Assembly (NCBI RefSeq): GCF_008831285.2
Contig: NC_045140.1
Span: 17,916,370-17,980,369, forward strand
DNA: 64,000 nt
Direction: 5' to 3'
DNA from: Nymphaea colorata
Lineage: Eukaryota; Streptophyta; Magnoliopsida; Nymphaeales; Nymphaeaceae
A program made the position numbers and the translations under genes. Below the pieces are notes generated by a model. The model saw only the letters and a list, made by a program, of their open reading frames with translations. It did no database searches and was not told the DNA's origin. Below are positions 38,167-50,500 of the stretch, piece by piece. Numbering within the stretch: the first letter of the stretch is position 1; each line of letters starts with the position of its first letter.

Positions 38167-38174
38167 ATATAAAG

Positions 38175-38420
38175 TAGGCCTCGGCAACGAGCCGGGCCGC
38201 AGCCGGCCCGGCCTGCTTACATTAAAATTTTATTTTTTTTATTTTTTTTGTTTTAAAAATATATATTTAGTATTATTAAATACATTTTATATTTTAAAAA
38301 ATTATTTTATAATTAAAAAAATAATTTTTAATTTCAAATGGGGCCAGGGCCGGGCCGAGACCCGGGCTATCGGGCCGAGCCCGGGCCAGGCTCACGGGCC
38401 CGGCCCGATGCCCACCCTTA
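38175..38420. mobile_element. GC-rich hAT-type MITE with exact 8-bp target-site duplication
   Basis: The flanks atataaag (38167-38174) and atataaag (38421-38428) are identical. The left end TAGGCCTCGGCAACGAGCCG pairs with the reversed right end TAAGGGTGGGCATCGGGCCG (imperfect TIR, about 18 of 24 positions). The middle is an AT-rich core; both ends are dominated by gggcc/cccgg words. The 246-bp element has no reading frame. It defines the family also seen at 15225 and 62302. Confidence 0.85.
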
Positions 38421-39540
38421 ATATAAAGGTCAAGGTAAACACTAAGTATTTATTTTAGAGGGAAAAGGGTCAACAGAAAGGAACCAAAAAAAAAAGCTAT
38501 AGGAAGTGCAAACTTTATTGCATCATCAATTTATATCCTTGAAATTGGAAACAAAATACCAATCTAGGAAAAAATGGGTCACATATTTCAGCTATAATTT
38601 ACAACAAAATTTAATTTACATATGGCAACGAAATCTTTATCTTAACATATTAAATATGAGCATTTTTACTTCAGTTAACATCCAAGCATTACTTTTCGTG
38701 TTCTTTTATGCACTTTAAGTAATTTTCACATCTTGTTGATTATATGGTAATTTTTCTGTTCCTTTATGCACTTTAACTAACCTTGACATTGTTTTGACTA
38801 TATGGTAAGGGCACCTGATAAATGAAATAATTATTAAATGTGAACATGCTTTACTGCAACAACATAAAATATGAAAGGAGTGAACAAAAAGCTCAAATAT
38901 TTGCAAAATTATTCAAAGTAGAGAAAGTATAAGATCACAGCCACTATCTATTGCATACGTACCTGTCAGTGAGACCTGCAAAAATGTACCATCAGTGACC
39001 ATGGAGACAGGATATTTGAGATTTTTCCACATGAACTCAACTGAAGACTTACACCCACAGGCTACTAGTAAAGGTAAAAATAGCTTAATCTATAGTTAAC
39101 AGGTTCCTATTCCCAAACAAATAGTTTATTCTTGATGTAAGCAATAGATTGCCACTACCTGCAGCAGATAACCCTACTCCTACTAAGCTTTTTCTAGTGA
39201 AATCATAAGGCTATTGCCCCTTCCTAGTTTGGCTTTATTGATGAATGATGATAAGAACCTCCATTCTCTAGTCAAAAACCTAAAAATTACACAGTTTCAA
39301 CGACAACATATGACTAGTTAAACAACTACTATGCATGTCATGCCTCTCTAGTGGATTATCATCTAATTGAAGTTGAGCAGGTCTATCATTTGCCACATTT
39401 GAATGCATTGATGAACCCAGCATACATTCACTTTGTTGAAGTCTTTGCCATAATTCATTATCAGCAAATGAGTGTAAACAGGAGTTATCCTTATTATTTC
39501 ATTTCTTTTGTGGACCTTTATTATAATTCTGTTTAGCTGC

Positions 39541-39618
39541 CCCTAATCCTCATTAATATGGGATTAGGGCGAATGAAGATCAATTCCCTTTCAGACCTGT
39601 GTAACATGGTATCAGAGC
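39541..39618 (+). mobile_element. Ty1/copia LTR end with primer-binding site (remnant)
   Basis: TGGTATCAGAGC at 39607-39618 is the initiator-tRNA-Met-type binding site of plant copia elements and directly follows a terminal ACA, as at an LTR end. The upstream palindrome ccctaatcc...ggattaggg (39542-39568) is typical of copia LTR tails. No gag or pol frame follows and the LTR start was not located, so the rest is lost or too diverged. Confidence 0.45.
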
Positions 39619-40326
39619 TGACAAACCTGCCTTGGCCTGACACCACCATGTCTTCTACTTCTTTTTCTTCTTTCTCCCTCCTTCTCTACTTTCTTTTTTT
39701 TTTTTTTTTTGGTACATGTCTGATTTCTGCAAGGAGGTAGCCATTGGTGGATGATCAGGGATCTGATTGCTGCTGAAAGTTATGGAGCAGGGAGCATACT
39801 TCTCTATTCTGAGTTGTTGTTGTCAATGATCATGGATTGCAATTGGTGAGCTGAAAGAAGATTTCTAAGTCACGGAAGATCTGAAGTCTTTCAAACAAGT
39901 CCAAATTGGGTGAGTTATTCACAAGTCCTCTAGTGCAGCCCTCACATGTTGTTGACGATGTTAGTTCAGTTTTTTTTTATATCTGAAATTTTCTTCATGA
40001 AATATACGTCAGGTCTAGAGGATTTCTATTAGTTGTTGCAGTTAACGTCTAATATGAGTTCTTGTTTGCTAATTGTGGTGATCTTATCATTGGATTTATG
40101 ATACTGCTAGTTGTGTCAATTTGGATAGAATATTTAGATCATGGTGTTTATCTGCGTTAAAGACAGAGAACCAGATTTGATTTTTTTTTTGCCAGATCCT
40201 ACCTGATCAACGATTGGATCTGCACAACTGGTTATTGCTTAAAGTTTGTGTGCATGTTAATTGTTTGAGATCCTATCTGATCAATGATTGGATCTGCACC
40301 ACATTTACTTTTAGTCTTTTTCTCTC

Positions 40327-41075
40327 TTGAACGCTCCTGAAGTTATGTGTGTCATCCTCTTCGCCAAGATCATGAAACATAAATAGTAGTCCCAAATAAA
40401 GCACGTCTTTTTATCACTTTTCATTATGAATGTCCTCCCACATGCAGCATCCACTACTTGCCTATGACAACAATGGCCATTTTTAATAGTGGGGACATTG
40501 CATCATCAAAATCTTTAAACAGTATGCAGGTATCACGAGACAGCTTCCCTGCTGTTGAACGGGATCCATCATAGCCCTTCCCTCCTATTTCGATTTATCT
40601 ATATGCAAATCTATTTTTCAAAAACTTTTTTGCATCACCTCTCATTTAATAATGTTAACAATGTCCAACGATTTCAACCCAAATTTGTTTGTTCATCACT
40701 ATTCGTCAAGAATGTGATTCCATATGCAGCATCCGCTACTTTTCAAAGACAACCAGCTAGCCACTCATTTTAATTGAAAGTAATTGACATTTTTGAGCTT
40801 CATTGTCGAGACATTGCCTCATCAACATCGTTGGGTAGTTCCCAGATCCTTGATTTAACTATATGTAAATATTTATTTTTCTAAAAAGCCCTATTTAAAT
40901 CTCCTCTTACTACAAATTAGGACATCGCCCACTAATTTCAACCAATATATTGTCTTACTTTCATGATCAAGGAAACAAACATATCTTAAGGACATCATAT
41001 CCAAAAAATTTTGTCATGCACCTTATATCATATTTCAAGATAAAATTCATCAAGATGACAGCAAGGGACATCATG
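40327..41075. repeat. Left flanking repeat of the satellite array
   Basis: Shares ordered blocks with 53800-54115: 'cgctcctgaagttatgtgtgtc' against 'cgctccttaagttatatgtgtc', 'catgcagcatcc..ctactt' (twice here, at 40443 and 40724), and 'tgcaccttatatcatattt' through 'gacagcaaggg'. The orientation is direct, so the array is bracketed by copies of one non-satellite unit. Confidence 0.7.
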
Positions 41076-41089
41076 GCCTTTTTCATGAA

Positions 41090-41572
41090 AAGATTGTAGC
41101 ATTTTTCATCGGTGAAAATTTAGAGGCTCTCTCATCGGTGATCATCGGTGAAAAGATTGTAGCACTTGTCTAGTATTGCATGCTTTTCATTGACTTTCTC
41201 CTTGTCTTACGCATACCCTCTTAATACTGACCATTATACCAATGCATCTAGTTAATCATGCATTGGTGTCAACCAATCAACCATCTATTTTTCAATTGCA
41301 TCTAATTGACATTTTTAACTTGATGGTGTGTATGTTGTCTCATCAAGATCCTAGAGCAGTCATCATGTCTCACAGGACTGCTTTCCCCTATATTGTACGG
41401 GGTTCATCGTACCTTTTGCAATCAAAATGAAATGATCACATATCATTTACATCACATCCCTTCAACGCACTTATCTAGCATTGCATGTCTTTCATAGACT
41501 GCCTTTTGTCTTACGCATAACCTCCTAAAAACTCACCATTATACCAATGCATCTAGTTGGTCATTGGTCGTG
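41090..41572. repeat. Satellite array, proximal degenerate monomers
   Basis: One to two monomers of the ~288-bp family, with key words 'catgcattggt' at 41261, 'cctagagcag' at 41351 and 'gcgcacttatctag' near 41467. They end abruptly at 'tcattggtcgtg' where the 1.67-kb insertion starts. Confidence 0.7.
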
Positions 41573-43242
41573 TGCGGTTGACCGCACCTGATCAAAAATG
41601 TCTTTTATTGACGCGAGTCGAGTGCCGTAAAAAACGAGTCGGCCATTTTTTTAGATTTTTTTTTTATTTTCATTGAAAACGTTAGGACTTAGGGCACGAT
41701 TCTCCCCTTTGCCGCAGCCCGCTGCTCTCCTCTCTGGCTCTCTCACTATCTCTCCTGCGACTATGACTCTGCGAGACTGCGATCCTTTCCTCCCTTCCAC
41801 CAGCATCGGCTGCAATCGTCCCTTCCACCGGCGGCAGCTTCCTCTATAGTCAAGGGGCTCACGTCTCTCGGTCTCTTCGTTCGTTCCCTTCGGTGGAGCC
41901 GATGAGCGGTGGCATCCCGTGATATCACATGAGTGAGGCCTCCATCCCTTCTCTGCTCTCCCTAACCATTGCTTCTGCGCTTGCCCACATCACTAACATC
42001 GTTGATCTTACCGATATTCCCGATTTCCTCCTCATCGAGCTTTTTCTTGTAACTTGTAAGTGTTCATGTTTTTCTCTGGCTTTCCTCTTTCAGAAATGAT
42101 TTTTTTGGGACTTGGTTGGTGTTATTTTCTCCCATTGAGTATGGGACGGTTGGTTTCATTTGCTGTTTGAGTGGAAGTATAGAAGAATGAATTTGGAGCT
42201 CTATTGTCTTTCTCTTTTGTGAAATCTTGACGATCTGATTGAATTTCCAAATGCTCTAGTGAATCCGGGAATTGCGTTTTCCCTTTGTCCTAATTAAACG
42301 TTCCGGTGGTTTTCTTCTTCTTTTTTTTCTTTTCCAATTTTAGATGTTTTATGTTATATGCTGCTTTAGTCTAGTCTGTTCACTCTGTTGTTGTTTCTTT
42401 TGCTCTCTTTTCTCTTTAGCATGTGTAAATTGTAATATGCGGCTTACCGTGTGATGGCATCATTTCCCCCTTCGTAACCATTAAAAGCTAGATATTCATT
42501 ACTGTGCAAAATGTAAATTAGTGCACACTATCAATATCATCTCTGGTTTTTCCTTTGTTTGCCTCCACTGGGTGTGTGTCTTTTCTCTTTTCCTTTATTC
42601 TTATAGTTTCTGGCCTTCATACAGTTGGTTCATATACTTTTGTTTCCTATTGTTAAAATGTAAATCAGCAGCTTTTCTCACTTCTCCTCCAACATTGTAT
42701 TTGTTTTTTCTGTCATCTTCCTTGTCCTAGATATTGTTCTTTTTAGTTGATCATGATAGTCATATGTATTAACTACTAAAGTGAGGCTTTGCTGACACTG
42801 ATTGATAACTGATGGTTCATGAAACCTGTCTATTGCCTTTATCAAACGGTTCTCCGTCTAATTATTTGATTGGCATATATGTGAAGTCTTGTGGTGTATC
42901 AATGTTTTTAATAGTTATGTTGTGCAGATATGGATATCTATCAATGAATGTGATTATGTGAATTCAAATTAGAGTATATTTCTTGTCAAATGTTGAATTG
43001 ATTATTGATAATGATATCAAGATTAGTAAATTGCAATTTTGAGTTTGTTATTTAATAATTTTGTGGTTTACAGACAATTTTTTGTCACATTATAATTTTG
43101 TGGTATATATATATATATATATATATTTATTAAATTAATAATAATAATAATAATAATAATAAAATACTCTAGCCGCACCGCCGCACCAAAATTTTTTGAG
43201 ATGTGCCGCGTCGGCACCCGCACCCCGCAGCTTGGTGACATA
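41573..43242. mobile_element. 1.67-kb insertion inside the satellite array
   Basis: Satellite homology stops at 'tcattggtcgtg' and resumes at 'tttacatcacatccc'. The inserted DNA starts TGCGGTTGACCGCACC and ends with GCACCCGCACCCCGCAGC; TGCGG/CCGCA near both ends suggests short inverted termini. It includes a GC-rich block with a coding-looking exon, a long AT-rich intron-like part, (TA)n near 43109 and (ATA)n near 43136. No transposase was seen. No target duplication is visible, because part of one monomer is missing. Confidence 0.5.
41929..42055 (+). pseudogene. Exon-like fragment, possible captured 5' end of a host gene
   Basis: An ATG at 41929 opens 42 codons (MSEASIPSLLSLTIASALAH..., ending ...IPDFLLIELFLVT) followed by a consensus donor GTAAGT at 42056. 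It is preceded by a pyrimidine- and CT-rich leader typical of a plant 5' UTR. The peptide (an amphipathic SLLSLTI...LPD-type start) looks like a real protein N-terminus, but I cannot name the family with confidence, and no second exon was found within the insertion. Confidence 0.35.
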
Positions 43243-46200
43243 GTTTACATCACATCCCTTGAGCGCACTTGTCTAGTATTACATGTTTTCATTAACTTTC
43301 TTTTCGCCTTACAAAAAACCTCCTAAAACTGACGATTATAACAATGCATCTAGTTGGCCATCCATTGGTCGTGTCAACCAGTCCGCCATTTATTTCAATT
43401 GCATCTAATTGACATTTTTAACTTGATGGTGCGCACACTGCTTCATCAAGATCCTAGAGCAGTTCCCAGGTCTCACATGTCTGCTTTCCATTTTGTTGTA
43501 CGGGGTTCGTCGTAGCTTTCGCGCTCAAAATGAGACGATCACATACCATTTACATCACATCCCTGGAGGGCACTTATCCAGTATTGCATGCTTTTCATTG
43601 ACCTTGTCTTGTCTAACGCGTAACCTCCCAAAACTGACCATAATTGGCCATGCATTGGTCGTCCCAACCAATGAGCCATTTACTTCAATTGCATCTAATT
43701 GACACTTAAGAATTGTCTACTACTACAAGCTTTTCATTGACTTTCCATTTGTCTTACGCATAACCTTCTAGAACTGACCATTATACCAATGCATCTAGTT
43801 GGCCATGCATTGGTCGTGTCAACCAGTCAGTCATTTATTTCAATTGCATCAAGTTCATATTTTTAACTTGATGGGATCCTATAGCAGTTCCCAAGTCTCA
43901 AAGGACTGCTTTCCCCTTTGTCGTACGGGGTTCCTCGTATCATTTGCGCTCATAATGAGACGATCACATATCATTTACATCACATCTCTTGAGCGCACTT
44001 GTCTAGTACTGCATGCTTTTCATTCACTTTCCATTTGTCTTACGCATAACCTTCTAGAACTGACCATTATACCAATGCATCCAGTTGGCCATGCATTGGT
44101 CGTGTCAACCAGTCAGCCATTTATTTCAATTACATATAATTCACATTTTTAACCTGATGGGATCCTAGAGCAGTTCCCAAGTCTCACAGGACTGCTTTCC
44201 CTTTTGTTGTACGGGGTTCATTGTATCTTTTGCGCTCAAAATGAGACGACCACATACAATTTAGATCACATCCATGGAGCGCACTCGTCTAGTATTGGAT
44301 GCTTTTCATTGACTTTGCTCTTGTCTTATGCGCAACCTCCTTGAACTGACCATTACACAAATGCATCAACTTGGCCATGCATTGGTCGTGTCAACCAGTC
44401 TGCCATTTATTTCAAATGCATCTAATTGACATTTTGAACTTGATGGGATCCTAGAGCAATTCCCAGGTCTCACAGGACAGCTTTCCCTTTTGTTGTACGG
44501 GGTTCATCGTATTTTTTGCGCGTATAATGAGACGATCACATACAATTTACATCACATCCCTGGAGCGCATTTGTGTAGTAATGAATGCTTTTCATTAACT
44601 TAGCCCGTCTTAGGCGTAAACTCACAAAACAGACCATTACACCAGTGCATCTAATTGGCCACGTATTGGTCGTCTCAACCAATGAGTAATTTACTTCAAT
44701 TGCATCAAATTGACATTTTTAAACTGATGGTGTGCATGTTGCTTCATCAAGATCCTAGAGCAGTTCCTAGGTCTCACAGGACTGGTTTGCCCTTTGTTGT
44801 ACGGTGTTTATCATATATTTTGCGCTCATAACGAGACGATCACATATCATTTACATCACATCCCTTGAGCGCATGTGTCTAGTACTGCATGCTTTTCTTT
44901 GACTTTCCATTTGTCTTATGCATAACCTTCTAGAACTGACCATTGTACTAATGCATCTAGTTGGCCATGCATTGGTCGTGCCAACCAGTCAGCCATTTAT
45001 TTCAGTTGCATCAAGTTGACATTTTTAACTTGATCAGATCCTATAGCAGTTCCCAGGTCTCACAGAACTGCTTTCCCCTTTGTCGTACGGGGTACATCGT
45101 ATCATTAGCGCTCATAATGAGAAGATCACATATCACTTACATCACATCCATTGAGCGCACGTGTCTAGTGTTCATTGACTTTCCATTTGTCTTACGCATA
45201 ACCTTCTAGAACTGACTATTATACCAATGCATCTAGTTGGTCATGCATTGGTCGTATCTACCAGTCAGCCATTTATTTCAATTGCATCAAGTTGACATTT
45301 TTAATTTGATGGGATCCTATAGCAGTTCGCAGGTCACACAGGACTGCTTTCCCCTTTGTCGTACGGGGTTCACTGTATCATTTGCGCTCATAATGAGACG
45401 ATCACATATCATTTACATCACATCTCTTGAGCGCACTTGTCTAGTGCTGCATGTTTTTCATTGACTTTCCATTTGTCTTACGCATAACCTTCTAGAACTG
45501 ACCATTATACCAATGCATCTATTTGGCCATGCATTGGTCGTGTCTACCAGTCTGCCATTTATTTCAAATGCATCTAATTGACATTTTGAACTTGATGGGA
45601 TCCTAGAGGAATTCCCAGGTCTCACAGGAGTGCTTTCCCTTTTGTTGTACAGGATTCATCGTATTTTTTGCGCTCATAATGAAACGATCACATACAATTT
45701 ACATCACATCCCTGGAGCGCAGTCGTCTAGTATTGAATGTTTTTCATTGACTTAGCTCGTCTTATGCGTAACCTCACAAAACTGACCATTACACCAATGC
45801 ATCTAATTGGCCACACATTGGTCGTCTCAACCAATGAGTCATTTACTCCAATTGCATCAAATTGACATTTTTAAACTTATGGTGTGCATGTAGCTTCATC
45901 AAGATCGTAGAGTAGTTGCGAGGTCTCACAGGACTGGTTTGCCTTTTGTTGTACGGGGCTTATCATATCTTCTGCGCTCATAACGAGACGATCACATATC
46001 ATTTACATCACATCCCTTGAGCGTACGTGTCTAGTACTGCATGCTTCTCATTGACTTTCCATTGTCTTTTCTAGAACTGACCATTATACCAATGCATCTA
46101 GTTGGCCATGCATTGGTCGTGTCAACCAGTCAGCCATTTATTTCAATTGCATCAAGTTGGCATTTTTAACTTGATGGTATCATATAGCAGTTCCCAAGTC

Positions 46201-49200
46201 TCACAGGACTGCTTTTCCCTTTGTCGTACGGGGTTCATCGTATCATTTGCGCTCATAATGAGACGATCACATATCATTTAGATCACATCCCTTGAGCGTA
46301 CTTGTCTAGTAGTAGTACTGCAAGCTTTTCATTGACTTTCCATTTGTCTTACGCATAACCTTCTAGAACTGACCATTATACCAATGCATCTAGTTGATCA
46401 TGCGTTGGTCGTGTCAACCAGTCAGCCATTTATTTCAATTGCATCTAATTGACATTTTTAACTTGATGGAATCCTAGAGAAGTTCCCAGGTCTCCCAGGA
46501 CTGATTCCCCTTTTATTTTACGGGGTTCATCGTATCTTTTACGCTCATAATGAGACGATCACATATCATTTACATCACATCCCTTGAGCGCACTTGTCTA
46601 GTACTGCATGCTTTTCATTGAATTTTCATTTGTCTTACGTATTACCTTCTAGAACTGACCATTATACCAATGCATCTAGTTGGCCATGCATTGGTCATGT
46701 CAACCAGTCAACCATTTATTTCAATTGCATCTATTTGAGATTTTTAACTTGATGGGATCCTATATCAGTTCCCAAGTCTCACAGGACCGCTTTCCCTTTT
46801 GTTGTACGGCGTTCATCGTATGTTTTGCGCTCAAAATGAGACGATGACATACAATTTACATCACTTCCTTGGAGCGCACTTGTCTAGTATTGCATGTTTT
46901 TCATTGACCTTGCTCTTCTCTTATGTGTAACCTACTAGAATTTGACATTATACAAATGCATCTAGTTGGCCACGCATTGGTCGTGTCAACCAGTCAGACA
47001 TTTAGTTCAATTGCATCAAGATGACATTTTTAACTTGATGGGATCTTATAGCAGTTCCCAGGTCTCACAGGACAGCTTTCCTCTTTGTGGTACGGGGTTC
47101 ATCGTATCATTTGCGCTCATAATGAGACGATCACATATCATTTACATCACATCTCTTGAGCGCACGTGTCTAGAGCTGCATGCTTTTCATTGACTTAGCC
47201 CGTCTTATGCGTAACCTCACAAAACAGACCATTACACCAATGCATCTAATTGGCCATGCATTGGTCGTCTCAACCAATGAGTCATTTACTTCAATTGCAT
47301 CAAATTGACATTTTTAAACTGATGGTGTGCATGTTGCTTCATCAAGATCCTAGAGCAGTTCCGATGTCCCACAGGACGAGTTTGCCTTTTGTTGTACGGG
47401 GCTTATCATATCTTTTGCGCTCATAACGAGACAATCACATATCATTTACACCACATCCCTTGAGCACACGTGTCTAGTACTACATGCTTTTCATTGACTT
47501 TCCATTTGTCTTATGCATAACCTTCTAGAACTGACCATTGTACCAATGCATCTAGTTGGCCATGCATTGGTCGTGTCAACCAGTCAACCATTTATTTCAA
47601 TTGCATCAAGTTGACATTTTTAACATGATGGGATCCTATAGCAGTTCTCAAGTCTCACAGGACTGCTTTCCCCTTTGTCGTACGGGGTTCATCGTATCAT
47701 ATGCGCTCATAATCAGACGATCACATACCATTTACATCAGATCCCTTGAGCGCACTTGTCTAGTGCTGCATGTTTTTCATTGACTTTCAATTTGTCTTAC
47801 GCATAACCTTCTAGAACTGACCATTATACCAATGCATCTATTTGGCCATGCATTGGTCGTGTCTACCAGTCAGCCATTTGTTTCAATTGCATCAAGTTGA
47901 CATTTTTAACTTGATGTGATCCTATAGCAGTTCCCAGGTCTCACAGGTCTGCTTTCCCCTTTGTGGTACGGGGTTCATCGTATCATTTGCGCTCATAATG
48001 AGACGATCACATATCATTTACATCACATCCCTTGAGTGCACGTGTCTAGTACTGCATGCTTCTCATTGACTTTCCATTTGTCTTAGGCATAACCTTCTAG
48101 AACTGACCATTATAACAATGCATCTAGTTGGCCATGCATTGGTCGTGTCAACCAGTCAGCCATTTATTTCAATTGCATCATGTTGGCATTTTTAACTTGA
48201 TGGGATCCTATAGCAGTTCCCAGGTCTCACAGGACTGCTTTCCCCTTTGTCGTACGGGGTTCATCGTATCATTTGCGCTCATAATGAGACGATCACATAT
48301 CATTTAGATCACATCCCTTGAGCGCACTTGTCTAGTACTAGTACTGCATGCTTTTCATTGACTTTCCATTTATCTTACGCATAACCTTCTAGAACTGACC
48401 ATTATACCAATGCATCTAGTTGGTCATGAATTGGTCGTGTCAACCAGTCAGCCATTTATTTCAATTGCATCTAGTTGACATTTTTAACTTGATGTTAAAC
48501 TAGAGCAGTTTCGTGGTCTCGGAGGACTGATTCTCCTTTTATTGTACGGGGTTCATCTTCTCTTTTGAGCTCATAATGAGACGATCACATATCAATTACA
48601 TCACATCCCTTGAGCGCACTTGCCTAGTACTGCATGCTTTTCATTGACTTTCCATTTGTCTTACGCATAACCTTCTAGAACTGACCATTATACCAATGCA
48701 TCTAGTTGGTCATGCATTGGTCGTGTCAACCAGTTAGCCATTTATTTCAATTGCATCTAGTTGACATTTTTAACTTGATGGAATCCTAGAGCAGTTCCCA
48801 GGTCTCGCAGGAATGATTCCCCTTTTATTGTACGGGGTTCATCTTATCTTTTCAGCTCATAATGAGACGATCACATATCAATTACATCACATCCCTTGAG
48901 CGCACTTGCCTAGTACTGCATGCTTTTCATTGACTTTCCATTTGTCTTACGCATAACCTTCTAGAACTGACCATTATACCAATGCATCTAGTTGGCCATG
49001 CATTGGTCGTGTCTACCAGTCAGCCATTTATTTCAATTGCATCAAGTTGACATTTTTAACTTCATGGGATCCTATAGCAGTTCCTAGGTCTCACAGGACT
49101 GCTTTCCCCTTTGTCGTACGAGGTTCATCGTATCATTTGTGCTCATAATGAGACAATCACATATCATTTACATCACATCTCTAGAGCGCACTTATCTAGT

Positions 49201-50236
49201 ACTGCAAGCTTTTCATTGACTTTCCATTTGCTTACGCAAAACCTTCTAGAAATGACCATTATACCAATGCATCTAGTTGGCCATGCATTGGTCGTGTCAA
49301 CCAGTCAACCATTTATTTCTATTACATAGAATTGACATTTTTAACCTGATGGGACCCTAGAGCAATTCCCAAGTCTCACAGGACTGCTTTCCCTTTTGTT
49401 GTACAGGGTTCATTGTATCTTTTACGCTCAAAATGAGACGACCACATACCATTTAGATCACATTCATGGAGCGCACTTGTTTAGTATTGGATGCTTTTCA
49501 TTGACTTTGCTCTTGTCTTATGCGTAACCTCCCTGAACTGACCATTACACAAATGCATCAAGTTGGCCATGCATTGGTCGTGTCAACCAGTCTGCCATTT
49601 ATTTGAAATGCATCTAATTGACATTTTGAACTTGATGGGATCCTAGAGGAATTCTCAGGTCTCACAAGACTGCTTTCCCTTTGTTGTACGGGATTCATCG
49701 TATTTTTTGCGCTCATAATGAGACGATCACATACAATTTACATCACATCTCTGGATCGCAGTCGTCTAGTATTGAATGCTTTTCATTGACTTAGCTCGTC
49801 TTTTGCGTAACCTCACAAAACTGACCATTACACCAACGCATCTAATTGGCCATGCATTGGTCGTCTCAACCAATGAGTCATTTACTTCAATTGCATCAAA
49901 TTCACATTTTTAAACTTATGGTGTGCATGTTGCTTCATCAAGGTCCTAGAGCAGTTCTTAGGTATGACTGGACTGGTTTGCCTTTTGTTGTACGGGGTTT
50001 ATCATATCTCTTGCGCCCATAACGAGACGATCACATATCATTTACATCACATCCCTTGAGCGCACGTGTCTAGTACTGCATGCTTCTCATTGACTTTCCA
50101 TTTGTCTTACGCATAACCTTCTAGAAGTGACCATTATACCAATGCATCTAGTTGGCCATGCATTGGTCGTGTCAACCAGTCAGCCATTTATTTCAATTGC
50201 ATCAAGTTGACATTTTTAACTTGATGGGATCCTATA
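43243..50236. repeat. Satellite array, ~288-bp monomers, about 25 copies
   Basis: The word 'atgcattggtcgt' or a close variant recurs at about 43365, 43645, 43803, 44090, 44385, 44670, 44967, 45243, 45530, 45823, 46110, 46398, 46686, 46973, 47260, 47563, 47850, 48133, 48427, 48713, 49000, 49283, 49567, 49854 and 50157. Spacing is 276-303 bp apart from one short unit of 158 bp. Each typical monomer contains the inverted repeat CCAATGCAT-(10)-ATGCATTGG and the near-palindrome CTCATAATGAG. Monomer variants are arranged in higher-order blocks. Similar ~75-codon open frames appear in several monomers but are interrupted in others. Confidence 0.92.
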
Positions 50237-50500
50237 CACAAAGTACTTGTCTCTCCGTATGCAAAACAGATATGCTGAGAAGAGAGGATGAAAGAAGACG
50301 ATGGAGGAAAGGGAGCAGCCGACTTAGCTTAGCCCTGCGTTCCTTAATCTTTTAATAAAAGAATAACCCTAATAGGGTACAACAGATTTGTACATAAAAA
50401 GATAAAAAATTACAAGAGAGCCACCGCCTAGTAACTTTAGGCGTGTGGATATAAGGAGAATGGATCGGGTCTGAACAGACCCGATCCCCATACGCTAACA
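50237..50500 (-). repeat. 3' LTR of the copia element
   Basis: 264 bases that differ from the other LTR at a single position (c against t near 50256). The inner border is TGTTAGCG on the minus strand, preceded by a polypurine tract (TTGAGGGGAGC, 50501-50511). The outer 12 bases of the LTR (present at 53157-53168) are missing, so its end abuts satellite sequence directly. Confidence 0.9.

Noticed and set aside
43243-50236. Regular repeats as a possible CRISPR-like array
   Set aside because: The whole 288-bp unit repeats with no unique spacers, and this is plant nuclear DNA.
43799-50355. Repeated ~75-residue open frames beginning M(A/V)(M/T)HWS... on the plus strand
   Set aside because: They coincide with satellite monomers, occur in only some of them and are broken in others. 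Similarity reflects the DNA repeat; no start context or domain supports a protein.
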